This document shows, piece by piece, positions 1 through 8,681 of a stretch of DNA of 64,000 nucleotides (the first letter of the stretch is position 1; each line of letters opens with the position of its first letter). This DNA comes from Paenibacillus borealis (GTDB lineage: Bacteria > Bacillota > Bacilli > Paenibacillales > Paenibacillaceae), in NCBI RefSeq assembly GCF_000758665.1, contig NZ_CP009285.1:3472001-3536000 (forward strand), read 5' to 3'. Both the position numbers and the translations under genes were made by a program. Below the pieces are notes generated by a model that made no database searches, was not told the DNA's origin, and saw only the letters and a program-made list of their open reading frames with translations.

Positions 1-2
1 TT

Positions 3-386
3 GCGGATGAGGAATGGGTATACCTTGGCGATCTGGGTGATTATTTCTATGATGGCCGGGAAGAGAACATGAAGGGCGGAACCGCGCATCGGCGCGGAGT
101 AACCTGGCTGAAGAGTCTGCCCCGCAGTGGTGTGAATTCTGCAGTACAAGCACTGCTTGCTTCAGATAAGGAAGTTACCCGGTATTCAGGAGTGCTGCCT
201 GCAGCAAGAATGGATTTGTGGCTTGCAGATTCCTCTGCTGGCGATGGAGAAGCTGTTCATTCTCCGGCCCGTGTGGATGAAGCAACAATTGCTGAGGCGC
301 TGGCTGTTCTGAAGGCTGCCCTGCACAGTCCCGATGCGGAGCGCCGGGAACGCGCGGCAGCGGCTATTTTACATTATGCCAGATGA
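3..386 (+). CDS. C-terminal part of an unrecognised protein (cut by window edge)
   Basis: The reading frame is open to the first base of the window with no stop, so this is the 3' end of a longer gene; the ATG at 69 is internal. About 127 residues are visible. The first part is acidic and aromatic (around YLGDLGDYFYDG), the rest is alanine-rich and helical with a basic C-terminus. I recognise no family. It ends 30 bases before a bidirectional hairpin terminator shared with the convergent nitroreductase gene. Function unknown. Confidence 0.6.
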   Translation, partial: ADEEWVYLGDLGDYFYDGREENMKGGTAHRRGVTWLKSLPRSGVNSAVQALLASDKEVTRYSGVLPAARMDLWLADSSAGDGEAVHSPARVDEATIAEALAVLKAALHSPDAERRERAAAAILHYAR

Positions 387-416
387 ACATCTGATTGAAG
401 ATCTGTCCTATACAAT

Positions 417-470
417 CACAACAAAAAAGGTCCTCCGGTTGCTTAACCGGAAGACCTTTTTGTTGTTGTG
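417..470. terminator. Bidirectional rho-independent terminator
   Basis: A long inverted repeat: an arm starting CACAACAAAAAAGGTC pairs with an arm ending GACCTTTTTGTTGTTGTG around a short loop, with A-tract on one side and T-tract on the other. It separates two convergent genes and can serve both strands. Confidence 0.85.
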
Positions 471-492
471 AACCAGTGGCCCAGGTTTAAGC

Positions 493-1110
493 TCAGATGA
501 ACTCTACAAACTCATTAACCGGCTTGCGGTAGCCGCGTGGTCTAATTTTGTGCTTATTGTCTTTGCCGATCGTAATCAGCATTACCGGAACGAAATTGTC
601 GCCGAGCCCGAGGGTGGCCTTCACCGCTTCCGGATCGAAACCGATCATCGGGCAGGTATCCCAGCCCTTGTCCTTGGCAATCAGCATGAACTGCATAGCC
701 GACAAGGAAGCATTGCGGATCGCCTCATCACGCTGGAAAGCATCCTTTCCGGTATAAGAGTCATTGATGGATTGAATGGTGCGGTCGTAATCCTCTTCGC
801 TCATGGCACCCAGCATTTTAAGCCCGCTATAGATTTCCGGAGCCTGCTGGTAGGCGTTTTTGTCACCCAGCACGACGATGACAGCCGACGCGGTGTGGAT
901 TTTGTACTGGCCGTATGCGCCTTTGCGGATTTCTTCCTTCACAGTGTCGTCGCTGATGACTTTGTAGTGGGCATGCTGCAGGTTGAAGGCTGAGGGAGCC
1001 AGCCGTGCCAGTGAGAACATCTCTTCAAGCTCATTCTGCGGGATTTTTACCCCTTCTACGAAATTCATAGCCGATCTGCGGGACTGAACCAATTCTGAAA
1101 AAGTACTCAT
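493..1110 (-). CDS. mhqN: NAD(P)H nitroreductase, MhqN-like
   Basis: Nitroreductase-family flavoprotein, 205 residues, closely resembling Bacillus MhqN along its whole length: SRRSA near the N-terminus (FMN phosphate contact), the APSAFNLQ segment, the RDEAIRNASLSAMQFM helix, WDTCPMIGFD and the C-terminal RPRGYRKPVNEFV. MhqN is known from Bacillus as part of the response to quinones and catechols, where such enzymes reduce nitro or quinone compounds with NAD(P)H. The start is set by a GGAGGT site 7-12 bases upstream. A catE homologue 11 kb away fits the same stress theme. The operator for a MarR-type repressor was not identified. Confidence 0.85.
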   Translation of the reverse strand: MSTFSELVQSRRSAMNFVEGVKIPQNELEEMFSLARLAPSAFNLQHAHYKVISDDTVKEEIRKGAYGQYKIHTASAVIVVLGDKNAYQQAPEIYSGLKMLGAMSEEDYDRTIQSINDSYTGKDAFQRDEAIRNASLSAMQFMLIAKDKGWDTCPMIGFDPEAVKATLGLGDNFVPVMLITIGKDNKHKIRPRGYRKPVNEFVEFI

Positions 1111-1296
1111 AAATAATTACCTCCATTGTGATATGTATGTTGGTTAGTAATAATCAATAGCTGATATTAATAAATAAACTTACATTAAGTTACTTGCTTA
1201 AAATATCACAACCGCAAGCGTTCGTCAATGATTATACAACAATAAATTGTGAATTTAAGTTCAAATAGTCGATAAAATATGAAAACGGAAGAAAAG

Positions 1297-1371
1297 AAGT
1301 GATTTTAATCACAAAATAAGGCTATAAAGCCAATAAGATTGTGACATTTATAACAAACAGAGTGTTATAAT
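1297..1371 (+). promoter_or_regulatory. Promoter with two Rex-like operators upstream of the DUF1641-ndh operon
   Basis: An extended -10, TGTTATAAT, lies at 1363-1371. Two sites resemble the Rex consensus TTGTGA-N6-TCACAA: AAGTGATTTTAATCACAA at 1297-1314 (perfect GTGATT/AATCAC arms) and TTGTGACATTTATAACAA at 1339-1356 over the -35 region. In Bacillus the orthologous yjlC-ndh operon is repressed by the NADH sensor Rex, so NADH build-up would relieve repression. Sites are seen; the regulator is inferred. Confidence 0.65.
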
Positions 1372-1435
1372 AGTCACATAGTTTTTAAGGATGACTATTT
1401 TTAAGCAGCAACGCCATTGTAAAGGAGACTTCGTT

Positions 1436-1873
1436 ATGTCAGAAACAATTACTCAAATCCCTTCTGAACAAGAAATACCCGCAGCATCCCTTCCCAAAGA
1501 GGATATTCTGAATCAGCTTCTGAAGCCTGAAGTTCAGGAATCCCTAATTCTTCTGGTGGAGCAGCTCCCGCAGATTACACAGCTGGTCAGTGCATTGACC
1601 AAATCAGTTGATTTCGTACAGTCGGTTGCATCGGATGAAGTACTCAAAAGTGATACGGTAGGCGCAATCAAAGAGATGGCGGGTCCTGTGGTAGGCTCTG
1701 TCAAGAATCTGGCGGCTACGGTTATTGAAGCGAAAGACCGCGCGGATGCAAGCAGTGAAACGGTCAGCCTGTTTGGCATGATGAAAATGATCAAGGACCC
1801 TCAGGTACAGAACGTACTCCGTTTCATGAATGCATACCTGCAGGTCAGCGGTGAACGGCAATCCGGTAAATAA
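1436..1873 (+). CDS. DUF1641 family protein, YjlC-like
   Basis: 145-residue acidic helical protein of the DUF1641 family, whose members sit next to NADH dehydrogenases or formate dehydrogenase genes. An upstream in-frame ATG at 1391 exists, but AAAGGAGA at 1421-1428 sits 7 bases before the ATG at 1436, so translation should begin there. The stop is 40 bases from the start of the NADH dehydrogenase gene, matching the yjlC-ndh order of Bacillus. Biochemical role is not established; a helper or membrane partner of the dehydrogenase is inferred from conserved pairing. Confidence 0.8.
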   Translation: MSETITQIPSEQEIPAASLPKEDILNQLLKPEVQESLILLVEQLPQITQLVSALTKSVDFVQSVASDEVLKSDTVGAIKEMAGPVVGSVKNLAATVIEAKDRADASSETVSLFGMMKMIKDPQVQNVLRFMNAYLQVSGERQSGK

Positions 1874-1912
1874 TTATTGTCAACTCTTAATCGTAAGGAC
1901 GGAGGAATTATT

Positions 1913-3091
1913 ATGTCAAAACATATAGTCATTCTAGGTGCAGGTTACGGCGGTCTGCTGAGTGCTCTGACCGTGCGCAAATATATGAGCAAAGCTGAAG
2001 CCAGAGTTACAGTGGTTAATCAGTATCCCACACATCAGATCATTACAGAACTCCACCGTCTTGCAGCCGGCAGCGCTTCTGAACAGGCAGTTGCCATGCC
2101 GCTGGCGAAGCTGTTTGCCGGTAAGGATATCGATCTGAAAATTGCCAAGGTTAATTCGTTCTCGGTGGAGAACAAGCAGGTCATTCTCTCGGACGGGGTA
2201 ATGCTGACCTATGATGCCCTTGTAGTCGGTCTGGGCAGCACAACGGCTTATTTCGGCATTCCGGGACTTGAAGAATATAGCATGGTGCTGAAATCGGCGG
2301 CAGATGCCCTGCGGATTCACGGACATATTGAAGACCGGATCCGTGAATATGCCAAAAGCCGCAACGCGGCTGATGCAACCATCCTGATCGGCGGGGGCGG
2401 CTTGACAGGTGTTGAGCTGGTTGGTGAAATTGCCGATGTGCTGCCTAAGCTGACTAAGAAATATGGAGTGAATCCTGCAGAAATTCAGCTGCTGCTCGTA
2501 GAAGCCGGACCGAAGATTCTTCCGGTCCTGCCGGATCATCTGATTGAGCGCGCTACAACCAGCCTCGAGAAACGGGGGGTTCAGTTCCTGACGGGTCTTC
2601 CCGTTACGAACGTGGCCGGTAATACCATTGACCTGAAGGACGGCCGCCAGATTGTGGCGAATACCTTCGTCTGGACCGGCGGCGTGCAGGGTAACCCGCT
2701 GATCGGTGAGTCCGGGCTTGAAGTGAACCGCGGCCGCGCAACCGTGAATGAATTCCTGCAATCCACTTCACACCAGAATGTGTTTGTAGCCGGTGACAGT
2801 GCGGTTGTCTTCGCGCCGGACGGCCGTCCGTATCCGCCAACGGCACAGATCGCCTGGCAGATGGGTGAACTGATTGGATACAATCTGTATGCTTATCTGA
2901 ACGATAAAGCTTCCGAGACATTCAGCCCGGTGAATTCCGGAACACTTGCCAGTCTGGGACGCAGAGACGGGGTGGCGATTGTCGGCGGCAATTCCACACC
3001 GCTGAAAGGTCTGCCGGCAACGCTGATGAAGGAAGCCAGCAATATCCGGTATTTGACTCATATTCACGGGTTATTCAGCCTGGCTTATTAA
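1913..3091 (+). CDS. ndh: Type II NADH dehydrogenase (Ndh/YjlD-like)
   Basis: 392-residue two-dinucleotide-binding flavoprotein. The FAD Rossmann motif GAGYGG lies at residues 9-14, a second nucleotide motif IGGGGLTGVELVGE near 160 should bind NADH, and VAGDSA near 295 is the C-terminal FAD contact. The C-terminal part has the short amphipathic stretch typical of peripheral membrane NDH-2 enzymes. It oxidises NADH and reduces menaquinone without pumping protons. GGAGGA at 1901-1906 fixes the start at 1913. It is the second gene behind Rex-like operators, consistent with redox control. Confidence 0.9.
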   Translation: MSKHIVILGAGYGGLLSALTVRKYMSKAEARVTVVNQYPTHQIITELHRLAAGSASEQAVAMPLAKLFAGKDIDLKIAKVNSFSVENKQVILSDGVMLTYDALVVGLGSTTAYFGIPGLEEYSMVLKSAADALRIHGHIEDRIREYAKSRNAADATILIGGGGLTGVELVGEIADVLPKLTKKYGVNPAEIQLLLVEAGPKILPVLPDHLIERATTSLEKRGVQFLTGLPVTNVAGNTIDLKDGRQIVANTFVWTGGVQGNPLIGESGLEVNRGRATVNEFLQSTSHQNVFVAGDSAVVFAPDGRPYPPTAQIAWQMGELIGYNLYAYLNDKASETFSPVNSGTLASLGRRDGVAIVGGNSTPLKGLPATLMKEASNIRYLTHIHGLFSLAY

Positions 3092-3139
3092 TCCTTTATA
3101 TCCAGCTAATCCATTCCAAGCTGCTTCCATGCAGCTGAT

Positions 3140-3182
3140 AATCCCCTTCAACCGCCTCCAGGCAGTTGAGGGGGATTTTTTT
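3140..3182 (+). terminator. Rho-independent terminator after ndh
   Basis: Stem AATCCCCTTCAAC pairing with GTTGAGGGGGATT around a short loop, then a T-tract. Confidence 0.85.
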
Positions 3183-3293
3183 CAATGAGGGAGAGCTGTG
3201 TGAAATTACATAGTAAATTACTGGAAGGCGATTTAATCTAAATGAGGTGCATAGCCTGTATATGAACTTTTTACACGGCCTCAGGAGGAGAAG

Positions 3294-4112
3294 ATGATTC
3301 GAAACGGGTTTATCTGCAATTGGATGGAGGTTCAGACGGACGGCCAGGGCCGCGGATTGTTTTATAAATATTCTGCCTACAGTGCGCCGGCCGTTATATT
3401 TATATCCGGATTGGGTGACGGGTGCGATTCCTGGACCGGTGTGCAGGAGAGTATTGCGCAGCATGCCTCAACCCTGGCTTATGACAGAGCAGGCACCGGG
3501 AACAGCCCGGGAGTACCCGGACCGCGTTCCTGTCAGGATCTGGTGGATGAACTGTACCGGCTGCTTTCGCTGCTGGGTATTAAGGCGCCATATATTCTCG
3601 TCGGTCATTCCTTTGGCGGGCTGGTAGCCAGGCTCTTCGCTTGCTGCTATCCTGACCGGACAGCAGGACTTGTGCTGATAGATGCCGCAGGCGAATATAA
3701 GGAGCTTACTTATGAGCGGGCGCTGCCCCCACAGCATGTTGCGGCGAACCGGGCTTACCTGCTGAACCCTTCGCTTAATCGTGAGCGGATCGACAAGATG
3801 CAGAGCTATAAACAGATTTCTGCTGCCAGAGCTTCCATGCCCGGCAACCTTCCGCTGTCTGTGATCACGAGGGGACTTGCGGATGAAGCGGCATCAGACT
3901 GGCCGGCACAAGCGATACTTGAGATTGAGCAGAAGAACCAGGCAGAGTTTCTGGAATTGTCTGCGGCCAGCAGGCAGGTGATCGCCGGAAGCAGCGGTCA
4001 TTATGTCCATCACGACGAGCCTGGACTCGTCATTGATGAAATTATTGGGATGGTACAAGCTCATTCCAACCAACTTCTGAATACAGCCCTGCGGAAGCGC
4101 TTAGAGCAGTGA
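3294..4112 (+). CDS. Alpha/beta hydrolase
   Basis: 272-residue serine hydrolase of the alpha/beta fold. The nucleophile elbow GHSFGG is at residues 104-109 (Ser106); an oxyanion-loop segment ISGLGDG sits near residue 38-43, and GHYVHHDEP near the C-terminus supplies the catalytic histidine. The acid is probably the Asp after strand 6 or 7, not assigned. AGGAGG at 3283-3288 supports the start. There is no signal peptide, so it is cytoplasmic. Substrate cannot be told from sequence. It stands as a single gene between two unrelated units. Confidence 0.85.
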   Translation: MIRNGFICNWMEVQTDGQGRGLFYKYSAYSAPAVIFISGLGDGCDSWTGVQESIAQHASTLAYDRAGTGNSPGVPGPRSCQDLVDELYRLLSLLGIKAPYILVGHSFGGLVARLFACCYPDRTAGLVLIDAAGEYKELTYERALPPQHVAANRAYLLNPSLNRERIDKMQSYKQISAARASMPGNLPLSVITRGLADEAASDWPAQAILEIEQKNQAEFLELSAASRQVIAGSSGHYVHHDEPGLVIDEIIGMVQAHSNQLLNTALRKRLEQ

Positions 4113-4221
4113 ACAGGTTTAATCCGTAAATATGTAATGAAAACGTATTCGCAGGAAAACCTATTTGTTATAATGAATATGTTTATACTATTACAGATGT
4201 TTTCATAGGAGGATTTCAGGC

Positions 4222-4851
4222 ATGCCATTTCAAAAGAACGATATCATCCTGTTCCAGGGTGACAGTATTACGGATTGCGGCCGCAATTACGCAGACGCTT
4301 CATCGCTTGGTGTAGGTTATGCGCTGATGGCAGGCGCCCGTCTTGGGCTGCAGTATCCGGAGAAGAACCTTACCTTCATCAACCGCGGCATCAGCGGCAA
4401 CCGCGCTGTGGATTTGCAGGAACGCTGGGACAGGGATTGTCTGGAGCTTAAGCCGACCTGGGTGTCGATCTATATCGGTGTTAATGATACTTGGCGCTGG
4501 TTCGATTCCGGGCAGGAGACTACAGCAGCTGAGTTCGAGGCATCCTACCGTGATCTGATTGAACGCGCTAAGCAGAGTTTGGATGCCAAGCTGGTGCTGG
4601 TTGAGCCGTTCGTGCTGCCGGTGCCGGAAGACCGTAAGGGCTGGCGTAAGGACCTGGACCCGAAAATTCATGTGGTGCGTGAGCTGGCCCGTGAATATGG
4701 CGCTGTGCTGGTCCCTCTGGATGGATTGTTCGCCGCTGCATCGGTTAAGGCCGAACCTGCCTTCTGGGCCGGAGATGGCGTCCATCCTTCACCTGCCGGC
4801 CATGCGCTGATCGCAGAAGCCTGGATGAAGGCTGTGGGGGCTATAAGCTAA
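4222..4851 (+). CDS. SGNH/GDSL-family hydrolase (esterase/deacetylase)
   Basis: 209-residue SGNH hydrolase. Block I GDSIT carries Ser15, block II has the Gly of GISGNR, block III is GVND, and block V DGVHP carries the catalytic Asp and His. Family members deacylate lipids, xylan or other acetylated sugars; this cytoplasmic, signal-less form resembles bacterial rhamnogalacturonan-acetylesterase-like proteins, which would fit the carbohydrate genes further on, but the substrate is inference. AGGAGG at 4207-4212 sets the start; a TATAAT at about 4169 is a likely -10. Confidence 0.85.
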   Translation: MPFQKNDIILFQGDSITDCGRNYADASSLGVGYALMAGARLGLQYPEKNLTFINRGISGNRAVDLQERWDRDCLELKPTWVSIYIGVNDTWRWFDSGQETTAAEFEASYRDLIERAKQSLDAKLVLVEPFVLPVPEDRKGWRKDLDPKIHVVRELAREYGAVLVPLDGLFAAASVKAEPAFWAGDGVHPSPAGHALIAEAWMKAVGAIS

Positions 4852-4898
4852 AGCGGATTATAGCTGGCTGCTCCCTACATATTGAAGTTACTGCACAG

Positions 4899-4931
4899 AC
4901 CGGTTCCTGACTCTTCAGCGGGCCGGTTTTT
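4899..4931 (+). terminator. Probable terminator after the SGNH hydrolase gene
   Basis: ACCGG and CCGGT arms around a GC-containing loop followed by TTTTT. Confidence 0.6.
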
Positions 4932-5034
4932 GGCATACACCAGAGCGGACGGTTTGGCTTCCGGACGGCTGCGGGAGAGAGATGAATTTCACTCTGCTTA
5001 AGAAGGCTGTTATACTTGATCTATACATAATGAT

Positions 5035-6057
5035 GTGGAGGTGGAACCCATAAGGCGGCTACTGCTGATTCTGCCTGTTCTTCTGGTTGTTCTATTAAGC
5101 GGCTGCCAGAATGCTTTCGGCTACATTAATTCAAGATGGATTTCTGAAATTGATCTGACCTATAACTCTATAGAGAGCCAAGCGGAGACGGCTCCCTTTG
5201 AGTCCAGGATCTTCAAAGATGGCGATTTCATTAAGACGATGGCTACGGCCATGAATACAAGCAAACGTATTGCGGGCGAGCTGGATTACGATGCGGACTT
5301 CCGCATGAAGCTGGTGTACGGAGACGGCTATACAGAGGAATTTATTCTGGGTTTAGGCGAGCAGGAGGGAAACGCCGGTCTGCTGCTATCCGCTGAGCGC
5401 AGCGGGACAGGCTATACTGTCTCCGCCAAGAATGCCGATAAGCTGCGCAAGCTGATCTTCAGCGGGGGAAGTGCTGCTGCCGCGAAGTCCGAGGCGGATG
5501 AGGCATCGGTAGTGACACAAGGTCCGGTGACGATCTCACGCAATTCCTTGTTTCCGGTCACAGGAAACAAGGAATTCCTGAACCTGCAGCTGCTGCAAGG
5601 CAGCTACAGCGAGGATTGGTCCAGCCCATCCCCGCTGGCAGGACGGAGCTGGAGCGGTCAATTCCGGCTGGTCATTACAGATGAACAGGGTGAAGCACTG
5701 GGCACGTTCGCGCTGAGCCGACATTTCACTGAAGAATTAAGCTTCGGCGATTTGTTCCAGATTCAGTTCGCTGATTATAACGGGGACGGTAATCCCGATT
5801 TTACGATTGGCCAATATGGTTCTTCGAACGGATCATTGTTCAAGCTGTTTACATTGAAACCGGATCATTCGATCCAGGAATTGCAGATTAAGGGTGCGGC
5901 ATCCGGGCTGTTTATCAGCAGTCCTGACCGGTATTCCGTCAAGCTGGAGACTGTCGAAGGCGGTTTCCGGGCGGACCATTATGACAACGCTCCTGGCAAG
6001 CAGATTGAGACTGTATACCGCTGGGATGGAACTGCCTTTCAGGAAGCGGCCCCATGA
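5035..6057 (+). CDS. Lipoprotein with calcium-loop/FG-GAP-like segment, unknown function
   Basis: About 340 residues. A hydrophobic signal segment ends in the lipobox LLSGC, so the mature protein should be lipid-anchored at the outer face of the membrane. Residues 235-255 contain DYNGDGNPDF, the Dx[DN]xDG calcium-loop pattern seen in FG-GAP/VCBS proteins. The start is uncertain: GTG at 5035 or 5041 is in frame but GGAGG overlaps them rather than preceding them. The rest matches nothing I recognise. It lies 39 bases upstream of a phosphoesterase gene and may be co-transcribed. Confidence 0.7.
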   Translation: MEVEPIRRLLLILPVLLVVLLSGCQNAFGYINSRWISEIDLTYNSIESQAETAPFESRIFKDGDFIKTMATAMNTSKRIAGELDYDADFRMKLVYGDGYTEEFILGLGEQEGNAGLLLSAERSGTGYTVSAKNADKLRKLIFSGGSAAAAKSEADEASVVTQGPVTISRNSLFPVTGNKEFLNLQLLQGSYSEDWSSPSPLAGRSWSGQFRLVITDEQGEALGTFALSRHFTEELSFGDLFQIQFADYNGDGNPDFTIGQYGSSNGSLFKLFTLKPDHSIQELQIKGAASGLFISSPDRYSVKLETVEGGFRADHYDNAPGKQIETVYRWDGTAFQEAAP

Positions 6058-6095
6058 ACCGCAGCTGAGAAGATTAGGAATTGGAGGACCTGCAA

Positions 6096-6872
6096 TTGTA
6101 CAATATAATCGCTGTAATCTCCGATATACATAGCAACTTGTTTGCACTTGAAGCTGTGCTTAAGGACCTGGACAATCTGAAGGCGGATCTTATCGTCAAT
6201 CTGGGCGACAGCCTGTTCGGGCCGCTAGATCCTCTGGCTACTGCCGGACTGCTGATGCAGCGCAAGGAAATGATCAACATCATGGGGAATTGTGACGAGC
6301 ATCTGCTGGAGGAGACGGGCACATCGCCCACCTACCGTTATGTTAAACCGCTGCTCCGGGAACAGGAAGAGACCTGGATCCGAAGCCACTGCGGAACGTG
6401 GAGCTACGATGGATTATTGTTCTGTCACGGAACACCGTGGAGCAATGCCGATTACCTGCTGGAGGAACTTACGCCAGCTGTCGGTCCGGCCTATAAGCCG
6501 GCGGAACAATTGGCGGCGGAGCTGCACAGGATAGAGGAGCGGATTGTTTTTTGCGGGCACAGCCATGTGTTCCACTTGCTGGAGCTGCCGGAAGGTAAGC
6601 AAGCGGTGAATCCCGGAAGTGTAGGCCTGCCCGCCTACGAGGAGAAACTGCCATATCCCTATGTTATGGAGTCGGGCACGCCCTTAGCCAGTTATTGCTT
6701 GTGTATCAGAGACAATGGTTCACCGGGCGGCTGGCGTATTGTCCACAGGCTGGTTGAATACGACTGGGACAAGGCGGCGGATCTTGCGGAAGAGGCCGGG
6801 CGGCCTGATTATGCGGTGGCCATCCGCTATGGACGGATGACCGGGGAATCATCAGAGACGAGAGGAATGTGA
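6096..6872 (+). CDS. Metallophosphoesterase (calcineurin-like, YfcE type)
   Basis: 258-residue metallophosphoesterase with all signature blocks in order: SDIHSN (DxH), LGDSLFG (GD), GNCDE (GNxD/E), CHGTP and GHSH. Family members hydrolyse phosphodiesters with a bound di-metal centre. GGAGG at 6083-6087 is 8 bases from the TTG at 6096, which I take as the start; the TTG at 6081 lies before the ribosome site. Its stop overlaps the region of the next gene's start, so the two are translationally linked. Natural substrate unknown. Confidence 0.8.
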   Translation: MYNIIAVISDIHSNLFALEAVLKDLDNLKADLIVNLGDSLFGPLDPLATAGLLMQRKEMINIMGNCDEHLLEETGTSPTYRYVKPLLREQEETWIRSHCGTWSYDGLLFCHGTPWSNADYLLEELTPAVGPAYKPAEQLAAELHRIEERIVFCGHSHVFHLLELPEGKQAVNPGSVGLPAYEEKLPYPYVMESGTPLASYCLCIRDNGSPGGWRIVHRLVEYDWDKAADLAEEAGRPDYAVAIRYGRMTGESSETRGM

Positions 6873-6877
6873 ACAGG

Positions 6878-7624
6878 ATGACGAGCGAGACACTACAGGA
6901 TTTGCAAGGACTGAAAGCAGCCGGTAAAGTGGTAGGCCACACCATCGCGGAGATGAAGAAAAGTATAGTTCCCGGAATGACGACTGCAGAGCTCGACGAT
7001 GTGGGAGCGAAGATTCTGAAAGCTTTCGGCGCGAAATCTGCTCCTAAGATAACCTATAACTTTCCCGGCACCACCTGCATCAGCGTTAATGAAGAGGTGG
7101 CACATGGAATTCCGGGACAACGGGTGATCCAGGCCGGAGATTTAATCAATATTGATGTCTCGGCTGAATTGAACGGGTACTACGGAGATGCAGGGGTATC
7201 TTTTCAACTGCCTCCTTATAATGAGAAGCTGGTTCATCTTTGCCGGAGTACAGAAGAAACAATGATGAGCGTAATTAATCACCTTAGAGCAGGGATGAAG
7301 GTGAACGAGATCGGCCGGGTGATGGAATCGGAGGCGCGCAAGCGCGGCTACAAGGTTGTGCGCAATCTCTGCAGCCACGGCATCGGCAAATCTTTGCATG
7401 AGAAGCCTTATGAGATCCTGCCGTTCTATAATCCGCGGGTAACCACAGTGCTGAAAGAAGGCCAGGTCATTACCATAGAGCCTTTCCTGTCTACGGGTGC
7501 TGATTTTGTAGAACAGCAGTCGGACGGATGGACGCTCAGTGTGGCGGACAACAGCCGCGTTGCCCAGTATGAGCATACGATTGTAGTGACTAAGGGCAAA
7601 CCGATTATTCTGACCAGCGCCTAA
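6878..7624 (+). CDS. mapB: Type I methionine aminopeptidase, MapB-like
   Basis: About 249 residues, the size of Bacillus MapB (YflG). The metal ligands are all visible: Asp in NIDVSAE, Asp in YYGDAG, His in CSHGIG, Glu in TIEPFLS and Glu in YEHTIVV. It removes N-terminal methionine from nascent proteins. It lacks an N-terminal zinc-finger extension. A GTG at 6869 overlaps the stop of the upstream phosphoesterase gene; the ATG at 6878 is better spaced from AGAGGAA. It is probably a second copy beside the ribosomal-operon map gene, which is inference. Confidence 0.85.
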   Translation: MTSETLQDLQGLKAAGKVVGHTIAEMKKSIVPGMTTAELDDVGAKILKAFGAKSAPKITYNFPGTTCISVNEEVAHGIPGQRVIQAGDLINIDVSAELNGYYGDAGVSFQLPPYNEKLVHLCRSTEETMMSVINHLRAGMKVNEIGRVMESEARKRGYKVVRNLCSHGIGKSLHEKPYEILPFYNPRVTTVLKEGQVITIEPFLSTGADFVEQQSDGWTLSVADNSRVAQYEHTIVVTKGKPIILTSA

Positions 7625-7724
7625 GAGATTAGCATCCATGAACATACAGATACGGTCTGCCCTCATAAGGGTGGACTTTCTTTGTTATTCCGAACCTACA
7701 CCTACAAATAGAGGGACAATGAGA

Positions 7725-8045
7725 ATGGATAATGTACCGCAAGTCAGCAACGCTTTTAAGACGTTTATGAAGGAAGCACCAGAGCAGCATCGAGCCTGGG
7801 TGGAAGCTGTGCATAAGCTGGATGCAGCAAGTGCGCTTGATGCCCTAACAGAAGAGATTGCCTATATCTCCGTACTCGCGGCGGTTAGGCTGGAAAGCGG
7901 GCTGGCCTTTCATGTTAAGCATGCCAAATCGCTCGGCGCTACCCGGGAGGAGATTATCAGCGCAGTCCTGCTGCCTCTTCCGGCTGTAGGCAATGTAGTC
8001 ATTCAGGCCTTGCCCGTTGCTTTGCAGGCTTACGACAGCGAGTAG
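7725..8045 (+). CDS. Carboxymuconolactone decarboxylase-family protein lacking the CxxC pair
   Basis: 106-residue helical protein of the CMD/AhpD fold (EIAYISVLAAVRLES... FHVKHAKSLGATREEI...). AhpD-type members have a redox-active CxxC before the conserved His; here the segment reads ESGLAFHVKHA with no cysteine, so peroxidase-type activity is unlikely. GAGGG at 7711-7715 favours the ATG at 7725. Neighbouring genes give no clear pathway. Function open. Confidence 0.75.
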   Translation: MDNVPQVSNAFKTFMKEAPEQHRAWVEAVHKLDAASALDALTEEIAYISVLAAVRLESGLAFHVKHAKSLGATREEIISAVLLPLPAVGNVVIQALPVALQAYDSE

Positions 8046-8081
8046 AATCACGGGACGACGGATATTGAAGGAGCGGGTAGT

Positions 8082-8681
8082 GTGAAAATTGCTTTTATTC
8101 TGTTTGACGGCATTACGTTTCTGGATTTCGCGGGTTTTTATGATGTGATCTGCAGGCTGGGCCAGTTCCCCGCAGGGGAAGGGCTGGAGTGGGATATCTG
8201 CGGTCCGGCCGGGGAAATCAGAGATGAAATGGGGCTTACGGTAAGAATCGGTAAAGTGCTGCCGGATTTATCGGTATATGATCTGGTATTTGTACCAGGC
8301 GGGTTCGGGACGAGGGGATTGCGTCATGACGAGAGCTTTATCTCCTGGCTTCGGGGAGCAAGCGGAGTTCCTTATCTGGTATCCGTATGCACAGGAGCCC
8401 TGCTGCTGGGTGCTGCAGGATTGCTGGAGGGGCGCAGGGCCACAACAAATGCACCGGCGTATACGCTGCTGGAGCCTTATTGCCGGGAAGTGGTCCAAGC
8501 CCGGATTGTGCAGGACGGGAATGTTATTACCGGAGGCGGTGTCTCCACCTCAATTGATCTGGGGTTATATCTGATATCACTGTTTGCCGGCCGCGAAGCA
8601 ATGGCTGCCGTGAAGCAGCAGATCGACTATCCCTATGACGCGCAAGGCATTGTAATGTACTCTAATGAGGGAAACCATTGA
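8082..8681 (+). CDS. DJ-1/PfpI family protein (isonitrile hydratase-like)
   Basis: 199-residue class I glutamine-amidotransferase-like protein. The nucleophile elbow VCTGALLL places Cys103; the following GLLEGRRATTN segment carries Asn where many relatives have His. Residue Asp or Glu near position 15-17 (LDFAGFYDV) forms the second conserved element. Members act on isocyanides, glyoxals or serve as chaperones; I infer isonitrile hydratase-like from the VPGGFG and CTGALLL blocks. GTG start with GAAGGAG 9-10 bases upstream. The stop overlaps the start of the next small gene (TTGA). Confidence 0.8.
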   Translation: MKIAFILFDGITFLDFAGFYDVICRLGQFPAGEGLEWDICGPAGEIRDEMGLTVRIGKVLPDLSVYDLVFVPGGFGTRGLRHDESFISWLRGASGVPYLVSVCTGALLLGAAGLLEGRRATTNAPAYTLLEPYCREVVQARIVQDGNVITGGGVSTSIDLGLYLISLFAGREAMAAVKQQIDYPYDAQGIVMYSNEGNH

